This document shows positions 6,847 through 14,281 of a DNA stretch of 17,973 nucleotides, piece after piece. The notes beneath the pieces were generated by a model. It made no database searches. It was not told where the DNA came from and saw only the letters and a program-made list of their open reading frames with translations. The translations under genes were made by a program, and so were the position numbers. The stretch is from an uncultured Clostridia bacterium (GTDB taxonomy: Bacteria > Bacillota > Clostridia > Saccharofermentanales > DTU023): assembly GCA_937922005.1 (NCBI GenBank), contig CAKZWV010000048.1:1-17973 (forward strand), read 5' to 3'. Position 1 is the stretch's first letter; every line of letters begins with the position of its first letter.

Positions 6847-7972
6847 TCACCGCTAGGGCGCCGATGTAAACTGATGGCAAATAATCCAAGGATCTTGTCA
6901 GAATCAGGTCGGATCCCACAGCCTCAATGTTCTGTAGGACGTCTAAGAGATTCCCCGCGATGGTGATCTGGTCGACGGGGGGGCCGATCTGCCCGTCCAC
7001 GATCTGAAAGCCTTTGGCTTTCAAAGAAAAGTCGCCGCTGACGCTGTCGATACCTGCATCCAAAGCTTCCAGACTCGTAATGTATAGGCCAAAAGCGGCC
7101 TGGTCTAAAAGGCTTTTTTGGTCGAAGGGCCCTGGCTCCATGGTTAGAAAGCGAATGACGGCATAGGTACTCTTCTTGTAGTCCCTATAAGCGTTGCCAG
7201 GCCGGGCCCATTGGCTTTGCCTAGCGGACGTGATGGTTTGCACGTATTCTTGTAAAATTCCATTTTTCACGAGGGCCATCTTTCTGGTGGGGACCCCTTC
7301 ATCGTCAAAAGCCCGGGAAGCTGGGTTTTTGGAGCTGGTGGGGTCGTCATACAAGGTCAGCAGCGGGGAAGCGATCTTTTGGTCTTGCTTGCCCGTCAGG
7401 AGGGAGCTATGCTCCAGAGCTGCCTCTCCGGATAAGTGAGCGCAGAGGGCAGCATTCAGGAAGGTCCCCCAGGCGTTTGCTTCTAAAATAATAAGATAAT
7501 CACCGGTTGGGACTGGTTTAGCCCCAAAATAGCCTATAGCTTTCTTCACCGCCTCTTGGGCCATCTCCCGGGCCATCGTCCTGTCCAAATGCACCTGCTC
7601 TGCCGCCTGGAGTATTTGTTGCTTTGCTGTTGTCTTGTCCAAACGTCCCTGCTCTGCCGCTTTGCCTATCCATCCCCACTCTGCCGTTTTGCCTATCTGT
7701 CCCCACTCTGACACTTCCAGCCTCGGTAGAAAGCGAAAGGCCCCACCACTTTGCATTTCATCTTCATGACGCAGAAGCACCGAAAGATTTAAGTCTCCCC
7801 TCATCCAGCTCGTATGACGATTCAGCACCAAGGTGTTTACCAGCTGAATTTCTTGAGATTTATACCAAAAACTAGCGTTGATCTCCTCGATTTTATCTAT
7901 GGCTTTGATTTTTTCACAGATGTCCCGGGCCTCAGAGGTCAGCTCAGCTAGAAAGTCTAGATATCCATCCAC
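6836..7972 (-). CDS. tldE: TldE/PmbA C-terminal portion (frameshifted fragment)
   Basis: This fragment carries most of a TldE (PmbA) protein, the non-catalytic partner of TldD in the heterodimeric TldD/TldE metalloprotease. The family's C-terminal features are clear: GYFGAKPVPTGDYLIILEA, SPLLTLYDDP, the AFDDEGVPTRK motif, and GDFSLKAKGFQIVDGQI near the end. The GTG at 7972 is only the first possible start. The frame is open back to 8059 and, after a one-base correction near 8025, continues into the preceding N-terminal fragment, so it is not an independent gene. Residues about 89-134 contain a nine-residue repeat (EWGQIGKTA, EWGWIGKAA, EQGRLDKTT, EQVHLDRTM) absent from the usual family layout. 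The gene ends inside the 12-bp repeat array. Confidence 0.82.
   Translation of the reverse strand: MDGYLDFLAELTSEARDICEKIKAIDKIEEINASFWYKSQEIQLVNTLVLNRHTSWMRGDLNLSVLLRHEDEMQSGGAFRFLPRLEVSEWGQIGKTAEWGWIGKAAEQGRLDKTTAKQQILQAAEQVHLDRTMAREMAQEAVKKAIGYFGAKPVPTGDYLIILEANAWGTFLNAALCAHLSGEAALEHSSLLTGKQDQKIASPLLTLYDDPTSSKNPASRAFDDEGVPTRKMALVKNGILQEYVQTITSARQSQWARPGNAYRDYKKSTYAVIRFLTMEPGPFDQKSLLDQAAFGLYITSLEALDAGIDSVSGDFSLKAKGFQIVDGQIGPPVDQITIAGNLLDVLQNIEAVGSDLILTRSLDYLPSVYIGALAVTGL
7571..7708 (-). repeat. In-frame 27-bp tandem repeats inside tldE
   Basis: Within the tldE C-terminal fragment the DNA repeats with a 27-bp period. Two adjacent copies are near-identical (GAGTGGGGACAGATAGGCAA and GAGTGGGGATGGATAGGCAA as their first 20 bases). 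Two more diverged copies follow, separated by an Ala/Gln-rich stretch. Because 27 is a multiple of three, the repeat adds nine residues per unit without breaking the frame. It sits between two conserved parts of the TldE fold, so it is probably a surface loop expansion. Confidence 0.8.
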
Positions 7973-8021
7973 CGAAAACCCTGGGTCTGGCAGGTCGCTT
8001 GAGAGCTCTAGGTCCGGCAGC

Positions 8022-8059
8022 TTATCCGGGCACGCTTGTGACTTCCACGGTCCCCTCGC
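8022..8059 (-). other. tldE frameshift zone
   Basis: The N-terminal tldE frame ends at TAA (8022-8024). The C-terminal frame is open from 8059 downwards. In the overlap, skipping one base at CCCGG (GTG CCC G GAT AAG) joins ...EGTVEVTSVP to DKLPDLELSSDLPD, giving the acidic linker expected between the two parts of a PmbA protein. This is a single-base indel by appearance: mutation, sequencing error or, less likely, programmed +1 slippage at the CCC codon. Confidence 0.75.
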
Positions 8060-8441
8060 TTACCCTATCCGGCCTTACTGTATCCTCAGATCTGATTGCC
8101 CTACCTTCCTCCTCCCTCGTCCACTCGGTTAAATTGGCATCTTCTGGTCCATAGAGTCTTCGATAAGGGTGCGGGGGAATAACCTGGATCATTTCTTCCA
8201 GTCGCCTCAACAAATACTCCATCGCCTCTTCATCTAGCTTTTCCGTATAAGCCTGGGCCCAAAATTCCCCCCGGTGTACGACCAATTCAGCCCCGATATA
8301 TTCGTCTAGGTCGACTTTGTTGAGCTCCCCCTGACGCATATGCCAGGATTCTACCCGGCTTTTATTGTAGTAGATCTCCGCACCGTCGTAGTTCTTGGAT
8401 GCCTTGGCAAGGCACGCCTCTATCCATTCCCTATCTTCCAT
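8022..8441 (-). CDS. tldE: TldE/PmbA N-terminal portion (frameshifted fragment)
   Basis: A 139-residue fragment with the N-terminal domain of TldE/PmbA: EWIEACLAKASKNYDGAEIYY, RQGELNKVDLDEYIGAELVV and a helix EEAMEYLLRRLEEMIQVIPP, followed by a long acidic linker. The family is expected to have about 440-450 residues; the joined fragments would give about 530 because of a longer linker and the nine-residue repeats. It starts eight bases after the tldD stop, so it is co-transcribed and probably coupled with tldD. In the known system TldD and TldE form a heterodimer that degrades or trims peptides, for example microcin B17 and CcdA in E. coli. Whether this organism makes functional TldE depends on whether the frameshift is real. 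Confidence 0.8.
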   Translation of the reverse strand: MEDREWIEACLAKASKNYDGAEIYYNKSRVESWHMRQGELNKVDLDEYIGAELVVHRGEFWAQAYTEKLDEEAMEYLLRRLEEMIQVIPPHPYRRLYGPEDANLTEWTREEEGRAIRSEDTVRPDRVSEGTVEVTSVPG

Positions 8442-8449
8442 GGCCCTTC

Positions 8450-9931
8450 CTACCTTCCCCCAACGGTCAGCTCTTGGACCCGCAGCGGGGGCTGCCCCAT
8501 CCCAACGGGAATTTCACCGCTTACAGCCCTGCAGCCTGCAGGAACCAGAAGTAAATCCTTGCCCACCATATCAATTTTCTTGAGGACTTCCGCCCCCTGG
8601 CCAATGATGATGGCGCCCCGAACTGGGTCCGTAATTTGCCCATTTTCAATGAGATAGGCTTCCATGACGCCAAAATGAAAATTTCCACTAGCGACGTTGA
8701 CCGACCCGCCCCCCAATTTCTTGGCGTAGAGCCCGTATTGGGTGGCTGCCAGCATTTCTTCCCAGGTCGACTCCCCCGGAGCAATATACGTGTTATTCAT
8801 CCTCGATACCGGGGCAAAGTGAAAGGACCTCCGCCGACTCGACCCTGTTGGAGCAAGACCCAGGCTCTTCCCGCTTAGCCTGTCGACCAGATAGGACTTC
8901 AAAATGCCCTTTTCAATCAAAACATTTTTTTGGGTAGGGGTGCCCTCGTCATCGTAGTTTGAGCTCCCCCATCCTCCACAAATACTCCCGTCATCGATTG
9001 CCGTGACTAGGGGCGAGGCAATGGCGGTGCCAAGTTTTCCAGCATAGACGGAGTGACCTTGGGCGACTTGATAGGCTTCTAGGCCGTGTCCACATGCCTC
9101 GTGAAAGAGGACCGCTCCAGCTCCTCGGTCTAAAATGACTGGCATGGTTCCCCTGGGGGCATAGGAGGCGCAGGTCATGGCAATAGCTTGGCGTGCGGCC
9201 TCTCGACCTAGGGCCCGGGCATCCAACTGTTGACAGAATTCCCAACCTTGAGCTGCCGCCTGAATGGCTTCCCCAAATTCTTTGCGCTTGCCATCCCCTG
9301 CTACCACTCCAACATGGATTTGAATCCTGGGCCGCCGATCTTCTACCCAGAGCCCCTCCGAGTTGACAATCAAGACCCTCTGGTCTTGCTCAGAATAGAC
9401 GCAAGAGGCCATTTGGACGGTAATCGCAAAGGCCATAGCCGCATCATGGGCTTCTCGGAGGAATTGGGCCTTTTCCCGCAGGGAAATCTCTTGAGGTTCA
9501 ATACGGACCGGCATCAAGCCCCGATCCGGCTCTGGTGCCCGGAGCTGAACCCTGGGCTGCCTTGGGCCCGCCTCTAGTCCGGCATTAGTCTCTGTGTCGA
9601 CACCTGGCATATCTTTGTTGCAAGAATCAAGCGTCAAGTTAGTTAGGGCTGCCTGGGGACTCTTATTGAGGGCCCTTGCCGTATCTTGGACCAACTTGCT
9701 TAGGTTGCCGGGGCGGAGGTCTGAAGTTGACCCATAGGCCATCTGGAGACCACGAATGAGCCGTAAGCCGAGTCCATAATCTCGCCCCTCTTTCATCCTA
9801 TCCACTCTCCAAGATTGATAGACGAGAAAAGACTTCGTCGAATCCTCAACAAATACTTCTGCAAAATCAGCTCCGGTACGAAGACTTTCTTCTAAAAGCT
9901 TTTGGATCAGATCTCTCGACACCATGGGCAT
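8450..9931 (-). CDS. tldD: TldD family zinc metalloprotease
   Basis: A 493-residue protein with the TldD active-site motif HEACGH (residues 277-282, HExxxH) inside AGAVLFHEACGHGLEAYQVA, and the family segments ASPLVTAIDDGS, SSNYDDEGTPTQKNVLIEKG and GEIPVGMGQPPLRV. In the known TldD/TldE heterodimer this subunit holds the catalytic metal and cleaves unfolded peptides threaded into the cavity. A segment at about residues 95-148, with DSCNKDMPGVDTETNAGL and Pro/Arg-rich sequence, is longer than usual by about 25-30 residues. AAAGGA lies three bases before the ATG at 9931 and nine bases before the ATG two codons in, so the second may be the true start. It is followed at once by tldE. Confidence 0.93.
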   Translation of the reverse strand: MPMVSRDLIQKLLEESLRTGADFAEVFVEDSTKSFLVYQSWRVDRMKEGRDYGLGLRLIRGLQMAYGSTSDLRPGNLSKLVQDTARALNKSPQAALTNLTLDSCNKDMPGVDTETNAGLEAGPRQPRVQLRAPEPDRGLMPVRIEPQEISLREKAQFLREAHDAAMAFAITVQMASCVYSEQDQRVLIVNSEGLWVEDRRPRIQIHVGVVAGDGKRKEFGEAIQAAAQGWEFCQQLDARALGREAARQAIAMTCASYAPRGTMPVILDRGAGAVLFHEACGHGLEAYQVAQGHSVYAGKLGTAIASPLVTAIDDGSICGGWGSSNYDDEGTPTQKNVLIEKGILKSYLVDRLSGKSLGLAPTGSSRRRSFHFAPVSRMNNTYIAPGESTWEEMLAATQYGLYAKKLGGGSVNVASGNFHFGVMEAYLIENGQITDPVRGAIIIGQGAEVLKKIDMVGKDLLLVPAGCRAVSGEIPVGMGQPPLRVQELTVGGR

Positions 9932-10049
9932 TCATCCTTTCTCGTGCGTGGCATTCCAGAAAGAATTTATGGCGTCCTCTGGCTTGTGACACCATAAATA
10001 TCCATTGAATATTCGTTTTCCGTTTTCATGCGGACGGGATCCATCCATT

Positions 10050-10664
10050 TTACATGACCGGGGCGATATAGCCAAGCTCCATGGCCTTGTTGTAGGCCTC
10101 CAAAAGATTATTTACCCCTAATTTCCCATAAATATTAGCCATATGATTGTAAAGGGTCCGTTCGCTAATGTAGAGACGCTGCGCAATCACTTTTTTATTC
10201 TCTCCACTGATGAGGGCCTTCAGAACCTCGACTTCCCGGTCCGTCAGATCATCCGCTGAGGCTTGCCCTGACCCTGGTGGCGGCATTGATTGGGGACCTT
10301 GTTCCTCTGCGACCCTCCGCAAATGTTCCATCAGTTCGTCCACTTCCACGGACTTACACAAGTAGTCACTGGCTCCAAGTTGCAGGGCCTTTTTTTGATA
10401 GTGTGATTGGTCGTAAGAACTGAGGACCACTATTTTTTGATCGGGGGATTGCCTCCGTACCCTTTCGATGACTTCAAAGCCGGTGGCTTCGGCCTTGAGA
10501 TTAATGTCAATGAGGACGATATCGTAAGAATCCTGGGCGAGAGCGGAAAAAAAGGCGGGAATATTTGTAACAAAATGACAGAATTCAACATCTTTTTGGC
10601 CTGCTAAGAGGGCTTGAATGGACTGTGCAAAGAGCTTATGATCGTCCAGCAGCAAGAGTCTCAT
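10050..10664 (-). CDS. NarL/LuxR-family response regulator
   Basis: A 204-residue DNA-binding response regulator. The receiver domain (1-120) has the acidic pair Asp7/Asp8, phosphoacceptor Asp53 in IVLIDINLK, the Ser/Thr position in VVLSSYDQS and the conserved Lys in LCKSVEVDELM. A Pro/Gly/Ser linker leads to a LuxR-type helix-turn-helix: LTDREVEVLKALISGENKKVIAQRL then ISERTLYNHMANIYGKLGVNN. The start at 10664 (MRLLLLDDHK) is chosen because AAGGAGG sits just upstream and the ATG overlaps the stop of the kinase gene in TGATG. An in-frame ATG at 10679 is inside the kinase's ribosome-binding-like region. It is the last gene of the five-gene operon and presumably controls the exporter genes. Confidence 0.92.
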   Translation of the reverse strand: MRLLLLDDHKLFAQSIQALLAGQKDVEFCHFVTNIPAFFSALAQDSYDIVLIDINLKAEATGFEVIERVRRQSPDQKIVVLSSYDQSHYQKKALQLGASDYLCKSVEVDELMEHLRRVAEEQGPQSMPPPGSGQASADDLTDREVEVLKALISGENKKVIAQRLYISERTLYNHMANIYGKLGVNNLLEAYNKAMELGYIAPVM

Positions 10665-11875
10665 CAATCCTCCTTCCATAGGCCTTGATCCTCCTTCAAG
10701 ATAACTTGGGTCGTGAGAATCTGGTTTTCCAGCTGATAGGTCATGGTGCCAGCATACTTTTCGACAAGAAGCCTCACAAGGAGGAGGCCTCTTCGGGAAT
10801 CTTGAATTTTTTGCAAATCATCCTTCTTCGCCCCATCACTTTCCAGTTCGAGGCGAATTTCACCTTCTTCCTGGCTAAGTTTGTAGATGATATAGCTGCC
10901 ATGCGAATGTTTGTAAATATTATTGACCAGCTCTTTGGTGATAATACAAAGGGCTCTTCCTAAGGTGAGGGAGGATGGTTGGCTGTCATCGAGGGCCATG
11001 GAGACTTCAATATTCCAGTTAGAAGTGGGATATAAGTGTGCCACGTCTTCTAAGACCGAGCGTAACGATTCGTTCAATGGGAGGTCATCCAATAGGGTAG
11101 ACCGATAAAACTGCATAATATAGCGGGCCTTTGTATCTAATTCTCCTAACAAGGTCCGGGCCAAGCTTAGTTGGGGGTCAGCTAGAAGTAAAAAATTGCG
11201 GGCAGCAAGGACATCCTGCAAAATATCATCATGGATGATCCTAGCAAATTCATCCCGCTCCGCCGTCATGAGTTCAGCAATATAGGAAAACTGCAAGATT
11301 TTTTCATAAGTGCTATGTTTTTCTTTCAAGAATAAAATAAGTTGAAATTCACAAGCAAGAAAGAGAAAGTGCAAGAACATCCCTGTCATAAAACTTGAGA
11401 GGTCCAAGAGCCTAATCATCAGGAGACTAGCTAGTAAGAGCCCCAGCACGAACCATGTCACCATCTGATTGGATATTGGAAGAAAAGTAATCAGGCTTTT
11501 GCTAGTTTTTCTCAGGGCGTTCCTCAAGTTCGCTCTCCAGTTTAACCCAAAGCCCAGCCCTAAGCTTAACCCTAGGCTTAACACTAGCAGGGCGCAGGAC
11601 AATAGGATCCAGAAAAGCCGGAAGGGCAAGGATCGATACAGGGTGAGGCTAAGTACTATGACTGCAAATATTCCAGCAACCAAAGAACTTTTTTGTAGGC
11701 GCTTTTCACCGGCTATGCAGTCAAGAATCAAGGCGTTGAGCATAGCAAGGACGAGGAGCATAATGACGTTGAGGTGAAAATCGTCTTGGAGGAGTATGTG
11801 ATTCTTATAAAAGCTGGCCCATAGGATGAGGCTTACAAGGTGGGTTATGAGAATATAGACTAGGTGGCGAATCAT
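10664..11875 (-). CDS. Sensor histidine kinase, NarL-type partner
   Basis: A 403-residue membrane sensor kinase. The first about 185 residues are about six hydrophobic segments with hardly any extracytoplasmic loop, like intramembrane-sensing kinases. The HisKA_3 phosphoacceptor is His215 in ERDEFARIIHDDILQDVLAARN. The HATPase_c domain has the N-box KELVNNIYKHS (314-324) and a reduced G-box (LESDG at 344-348, RRGLLLVRLL near 361-370). The missing DNGxG/GxGLxxM form suggests divergent ATP binding, but family members vary here. An LSLG-type 12-bp repeat sits in one membrane segment. It starts two bases after the upstream permease gene and overlaps the response regulator by one base. Being encoded with an ABC exporter suggests it senses the exporter substrate or flux through the pump. 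Confidence 0.9.
   Translation of the reverse strand: MIRHLVYILITHLVSLILWASFYKNHILLQDDFHLNVIMLLVLAMLNALILDCIAGEKRLQKSSLVAGIFAVIVLSLTLYRSLPFRLFWILLSCALLVLSLGLSLGLGFGLNWRANLRNALRKTSKSLITFLPISNQMVTWFVLGLLLASLLMIRLLDLSSFMTGMFLHFLFLACEFQLILFLKEKHSTYEKILQFSYIAELMTAERDEFARIIHDDILQDVLAARNFLLLADPQLSLARTLLGELDTKARYIMQFYRSTLLDDLPLNESLRSVLEDVAHLYPTSNWNIEVSMALDDSQPSSLTLGRALCIITKELVNNIYKHSHGSYIIYKLSQEEGEIRLELESDGAKKDDLQKIQDSRRGLLLVRLLVEKYAGTMTYQLENQILTTQVILKEDQGLWKED
11541..11593 (-). repeat. 12-bp periodic repeat inside the kinase gene (LSLG repeat)
   Basis: On the plus strand CCCAAAGCCCAG, CCCTAAGCTTAA, CCCTAGGCTTAA and a degenerate fourth unit follow each other without gaps. On the coding strand this gives LSLGLSLGLGFG within a membrane helix at about residues 99-110. 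The unit shares the CTTAGG/TTTAGG flavour of the arrays at 6764 and 14190. Confidence 0.65.
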
Positions 11876-11877
11876 AG

Positions 11878-12537
11878 CTAATAGTAACTCTGGATGAGCC
11901 TTTCCTTATTGATGGGCAGGGCAGTGATGGCAATGATGAAAAAGATCAGCCCCGTCTTGCAGAGCATAAAAGCTGGTACTGTCTTAGTGGCATTATAGCA
12001 TAAAAAAGCAATAGCCAGGATTACGAAGAAAATAAGGGACAGGAGGATTTGGAAAGAGTTAACCTTGTTCATGTTTTCTACCCGCATGCAAGTCACTACC
12101 ATCCAGATCGCCAGCGCAAGATGTTGCACCAGGATATAGACCAGGAGCCAGGGGGTCATCTGGTTCCGCAAGAAGGCGTAGCTAGGTAAGAGGGTGCAAG
12201 TCGTAACTATTAAAATACTGCTGACATAGAGGGTGAAAATCTGCCATAGAGATAGGCCATTGGCCAATAGGAACTCAAGTCTCTTTGTGCTTTTGTCTGG
12301 AATAAGGGTAAATTTAGCATATTCCAGGGCAAAGTATAGGAACAGAAGAAAAAGCCCCTCGACTCTTAGGACAGCATTCATTTGAGGGGCTAGGATATCG
12401 GGATCGATGGCCTGGCCCTGGGCAAGAAAGCTAAGGATGAGGCTCATCACCATCATGAGGACGGTATTTTCATGGACCAAACGCTTTATTTCTTCCCATA
12501 AGAGCAAGCATAGAAGCTTAACAGACTTAGGTTTCAT
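11878..12537 (-). CDS. ABC transporter membrane subunit (second permease)
   Basis: A 219-residue hydrophobic protein with about six membrane segments and no soluble domain. The N-terminal cytoplasmic part ends in KRLVHENTVLMM and is followed by helices at about 22-45, 60-75, 100-125, 130-150, 160-180 and 190-210. The size and helix count match ABC-2-type permeases such as the LanE/LanG subunits of lantibiotic immunity exporters, but no specific signature is present, so the assignment rests on the operon. A motif shared with its upstream neighbour (KSTKRLEFLLANGLSLWQIF here, QSKRIEFLLSSGIDMASLI there) shows that the two permeases are paralogues. GGAG lies five bases before the ATG, and the start overlaps the previous gene by four bases. 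Confidence 0.8.
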   Translation of the reverse strand: MKPKSVKLLCLLLWEEIKRLVHENTVLMMVMSLILSFLAQGQAIDPDILAPQMNAVLRVEGLFLLFLYFALEYAKFTLIPDKSTKRLEFLLANGLSLWQIFTLYVSSILIVTTCTLLPSYAFLRNQMTPWLLVYILVQHLALAIWMVVTCMRVENMNKVNSFQILLSLIFFVILAIAFLCYNATKTVPAFMLCKTGLIFFIIAITALPINKERLIQSYY

Positions 12538-13331
12538 AGGCGCTCCAGGTGAAAAATAACCTCGGAAGAGATCTTCCGTAAGCGAGGAAAGGATAAGGCC
12601 ATAAAAAGGCCTGCCAGGAGACTATTCACAGCGATCAGGGTAGAGGCTAAGGAAAGGCCTTGCTGGTTTAGGAAATCCAAAAGGAAGGTTGAGCCATTGC
12701 CGAGCAAAAATATGAATAGACAGCCTAGGAAGAGGATCATTTGCCTGTATAATTTGAAATTTTTTCTGGTGAAGGCTGTAACATTCAAAAATAGGGTTTC
12801 AGCGTAACACAAGAGGTTGGATGTGACAAAAATAAGAATATAAGGCCATATTCCATCCTGAAAAGGGAAAAACATGAGTATAAGGATATAGAAGAGGCCA
12901 GGCCCCAGGGAGCCAAGACGCCACATTTCAAAAGTGTAAGTACGAATCAAGGAAGCCATGTCAATCCCACTGGATAGGAGAAATTCGATCCTTTTACTTT
13001 GTACATCCTTGATGGTCAAATTCACCACCATGGCATTGCTTGCTATAAAAGATAAACCCAAGTGCAAACTATAGAGGACAAGAAGAATATAGGGCTCGCC
13101 ACGGGGAGTCAGCAGTCCACGCTTGAGTACGTACCAAAAACCTAAGCCCAGCATGGAGGTACATAGTAGGGAGATCCAATAGTCTCCTGTCCTTAGTAGA
13201 TAGTAGCGCGCAGCCTGGGCAATGTTTTTTTTAGATCCGGTATCTTGAACAAGTCTTTTATGGAAGTTCTCAGTCTGAATGCTATTCTTATGCGCTCCGG
13301 TCGAATGAATATGAATTTTATTGTCTTTCAT
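12534..13331 (-). CDS. ABC transporter membrane subunit (first permease)
   Basis: A 265-residue membrane protein with a hydrophilic N-terminal arm of about 50 residues, then about six hydrophobic segments (GDYWISLLCTSMLGLGFWYVL onward). The arm is rich in His, Lys and Asn and is not a signal peptide. The cytoplasmic loop KDVQSKRIEFLLSSGIDMASLI is shared in pattern with the downstream permease and probably contacts the ATPase. The start overlaps the ATPase stop by four bases (ATGA), with GAGG six bases upstream. With the next gene it would form a heterodimeric membrane channel energised by the ATPase. The family is inferred from topology and operon position rather than a specific motif. Confidence 0.8.
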   Translation of the reverse strand: MKDNKIHIHSTGAHKNSIQTENFHKRLVQDTGSKKNIAQAARYYLLRTGDYWISLLCTSMLGLGFWYVLKRGLLTPRGEPYILLVLYSLHLGLSFIASNAMVVNLTIKDVQSKRIEFLLSSGIDMASLIRTYTFEMWRLGSLGPGLFYILILMFFPFQDGIWPYILIFVTSNLLCYAETLFLNVTAFTRKNFKLYRQMILFLGCLFIFLLGNGSTFLLDFLNQQGLSLASTLIAVNSLLAGLFMALSFPRLRKISSEVIFHLERL

Positions 13332-13990
13332 TTTCTTCCTCTTTCTATAAATAACTCCTCTAGACTCCTTCCGTGGAGAGCAGAAATAGTCTGGTGAAAG
13401 ATAAGCTTGCCATCCTGGATCATGGTTACGGTATCGGCCACCTTCTCAATTTCTCCGAGATCGTGACTCGTTATAACGATCATTTTCCCTTCATTTTTCA
13501 ACAGCGCAATGAGTTTTCTAATTTCCACCCTGGAAATGGGATCCACCCCGCTCGTGACCTCATCTAGGAAGAGAATATCACGATTCATCATGATAACGAT
13601 CAGTAAGGTGAGTTTGCGTTTCATACCTTTCGAGTAGGTCGATACTTTTCGATCCAAGTCCTTTGTCATATTAAGCAAGCCTGCATATTCCTCTAAATGA
13701 ACCGGCTCATAGGCAAAATATAAGCCAAAGAGTCTGATGTTCTCCAAGCCGGTCTTGTCCTCATAGAGGTAGTCATTCTCCAAAAGCATGGCATGGCTAC
13801 CTTGAACATCAACCCGTCCGCCATCGATTTCATAAAGGCCCGTGATAATCCGTAACAGGGTCGTTTTTCCTGACCCATTGGGCCCGACGATAGCATGCAC
13901 CTGCTGGCCCTCCAAAGTCAAAGAAAAGTCTGCATAAATCTCCTTATTTTTAAAACTTTTACTTATTTTCTCGATAATAATGCTACTCAT
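13328..13990 (-). CDS. ABC transporter ATP-binding protein with E-loop (LanF/BcrA-like)
   Basis: A 220-residue ATPase. Walker A is GPNGSGKT (36-43), the signature is YSKGMKRK (119-126), Walker B is ILFLDE (139-144), the D-loop is SGVD and the switch His is His176 in ITSHD. Where most ABC ATPases have the Q-loop Gln, this one reads MLLENDYLYEDKTGLENI with Glu71. That exchange is known from LanF lantibiotic-immunity and BcrA-type ATPases. The short length without a C-terminal extension also fits that group. AAGGAG lies eight bases before the ATG. It is the first gene of the operon, followed by two paralogous permeases, a histidine kinase and a response regulator. Substrate inference: a membrane-active peptide or similar antibiotic. 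No precursor peptide gene was seen in the upstream gap. Confidence 0.9.
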   Translation of the reverse strand: MSSIIIEKISKSFKNKEIYADFSLTLEGQQVHAIVGPNGSGKTTLLRIITGLYEIDGGRVDVQGSHAMLLENDYLYEDKTGLENIRLFGLYFAYEPVHLEEYAGLLNMTKDLDRKVSTYSKGMKRKLTLLIVIMMNRDILFLDEVTSGVDPISRVEIRKLIALLKNEGKMIVITSHDLGEIEKVADTVTMIQDGKLIFHQTISALHGRSLEELFIERGRK

Positions 13991-14189
13991 AACAAGCTCC
14001 TTTAAAATGTATAAGCAGATAGGAAGCGTAGCTGTTATGGGCCAGAGCAGCTTTCCAGGCTCAGACCTAACAGTTAGCGTCCACTTTCATATCAGAGTCT
14101 AGCCCCCCTAGCTCAGCCTGTCATGAGTATTTTCTGCAAATCTTGCCTTTTACAGCCTGGACTGTTAGCATAATCCTACGATTTTGCCA
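13991..14189. other. Divergent intergenic region between the exporter operon and maf
   Basis: The gap between the ABC ATPase gene and maf is 291 bases. The left two thirds (this entry) contain the ATPase ribosome binding site, CTAACAGTTAG (a short palindrome near 14076-14087) and no convincing consensus promoter in either direction. Minus-strand open frames here are at most about 16 codons and none resembles a bacteriocin precursor. The right third is the 12-bp-period repeat described separately. Confidence 0.5.
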
Positions 14190-14261
14190 GCTATTTAGGC
14201 TCTCATTTAGTTAGCTGCTTAGGCAATCGTTTAGGCTGTCACTAAGGCAGTCATGCTCTCA
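14190..14261 (+). repeat. 12-bp-period TTTAGG repeat array upstream of maf
   Basis: TTTAGG (14194), TTTAGT (14206), CTTAGG (14218), TTTAGG (14230) and CTAAGG (14242) follow at an exact spacing of 12 bases. Flanks are also related (GCT...GCT, GTC...GCA). This is a degenerate tandem array ending just before the maf ribosome binding site (14269-14274). Its core is the reverse complement of CCTAAA, the core of the array at 6764-6846, and the period is identical. Confidence 0.8.
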
Positions 14262-14281
14262 GTTAAGCAGGAGGTTCAGCC

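Noticed and set aside
9966..9998. Hairpin TTTATGG/CCATAAA between the response regulator and tldD as a terminator
   Set aside because: Only seven AT-rich pairs with a 19-base loop and no proper T-run on the minus strand. It is too weak to call.
14010..14170. Small bacteriocin or leader peptide gene upstream of the ABC exporter operon
   Set aside because: Minus-strand frames here are at most about 16 codons, without Cys/Ser/Thr-rich cores, Gly-Gly leader or ribosome binding site at a proper distance.
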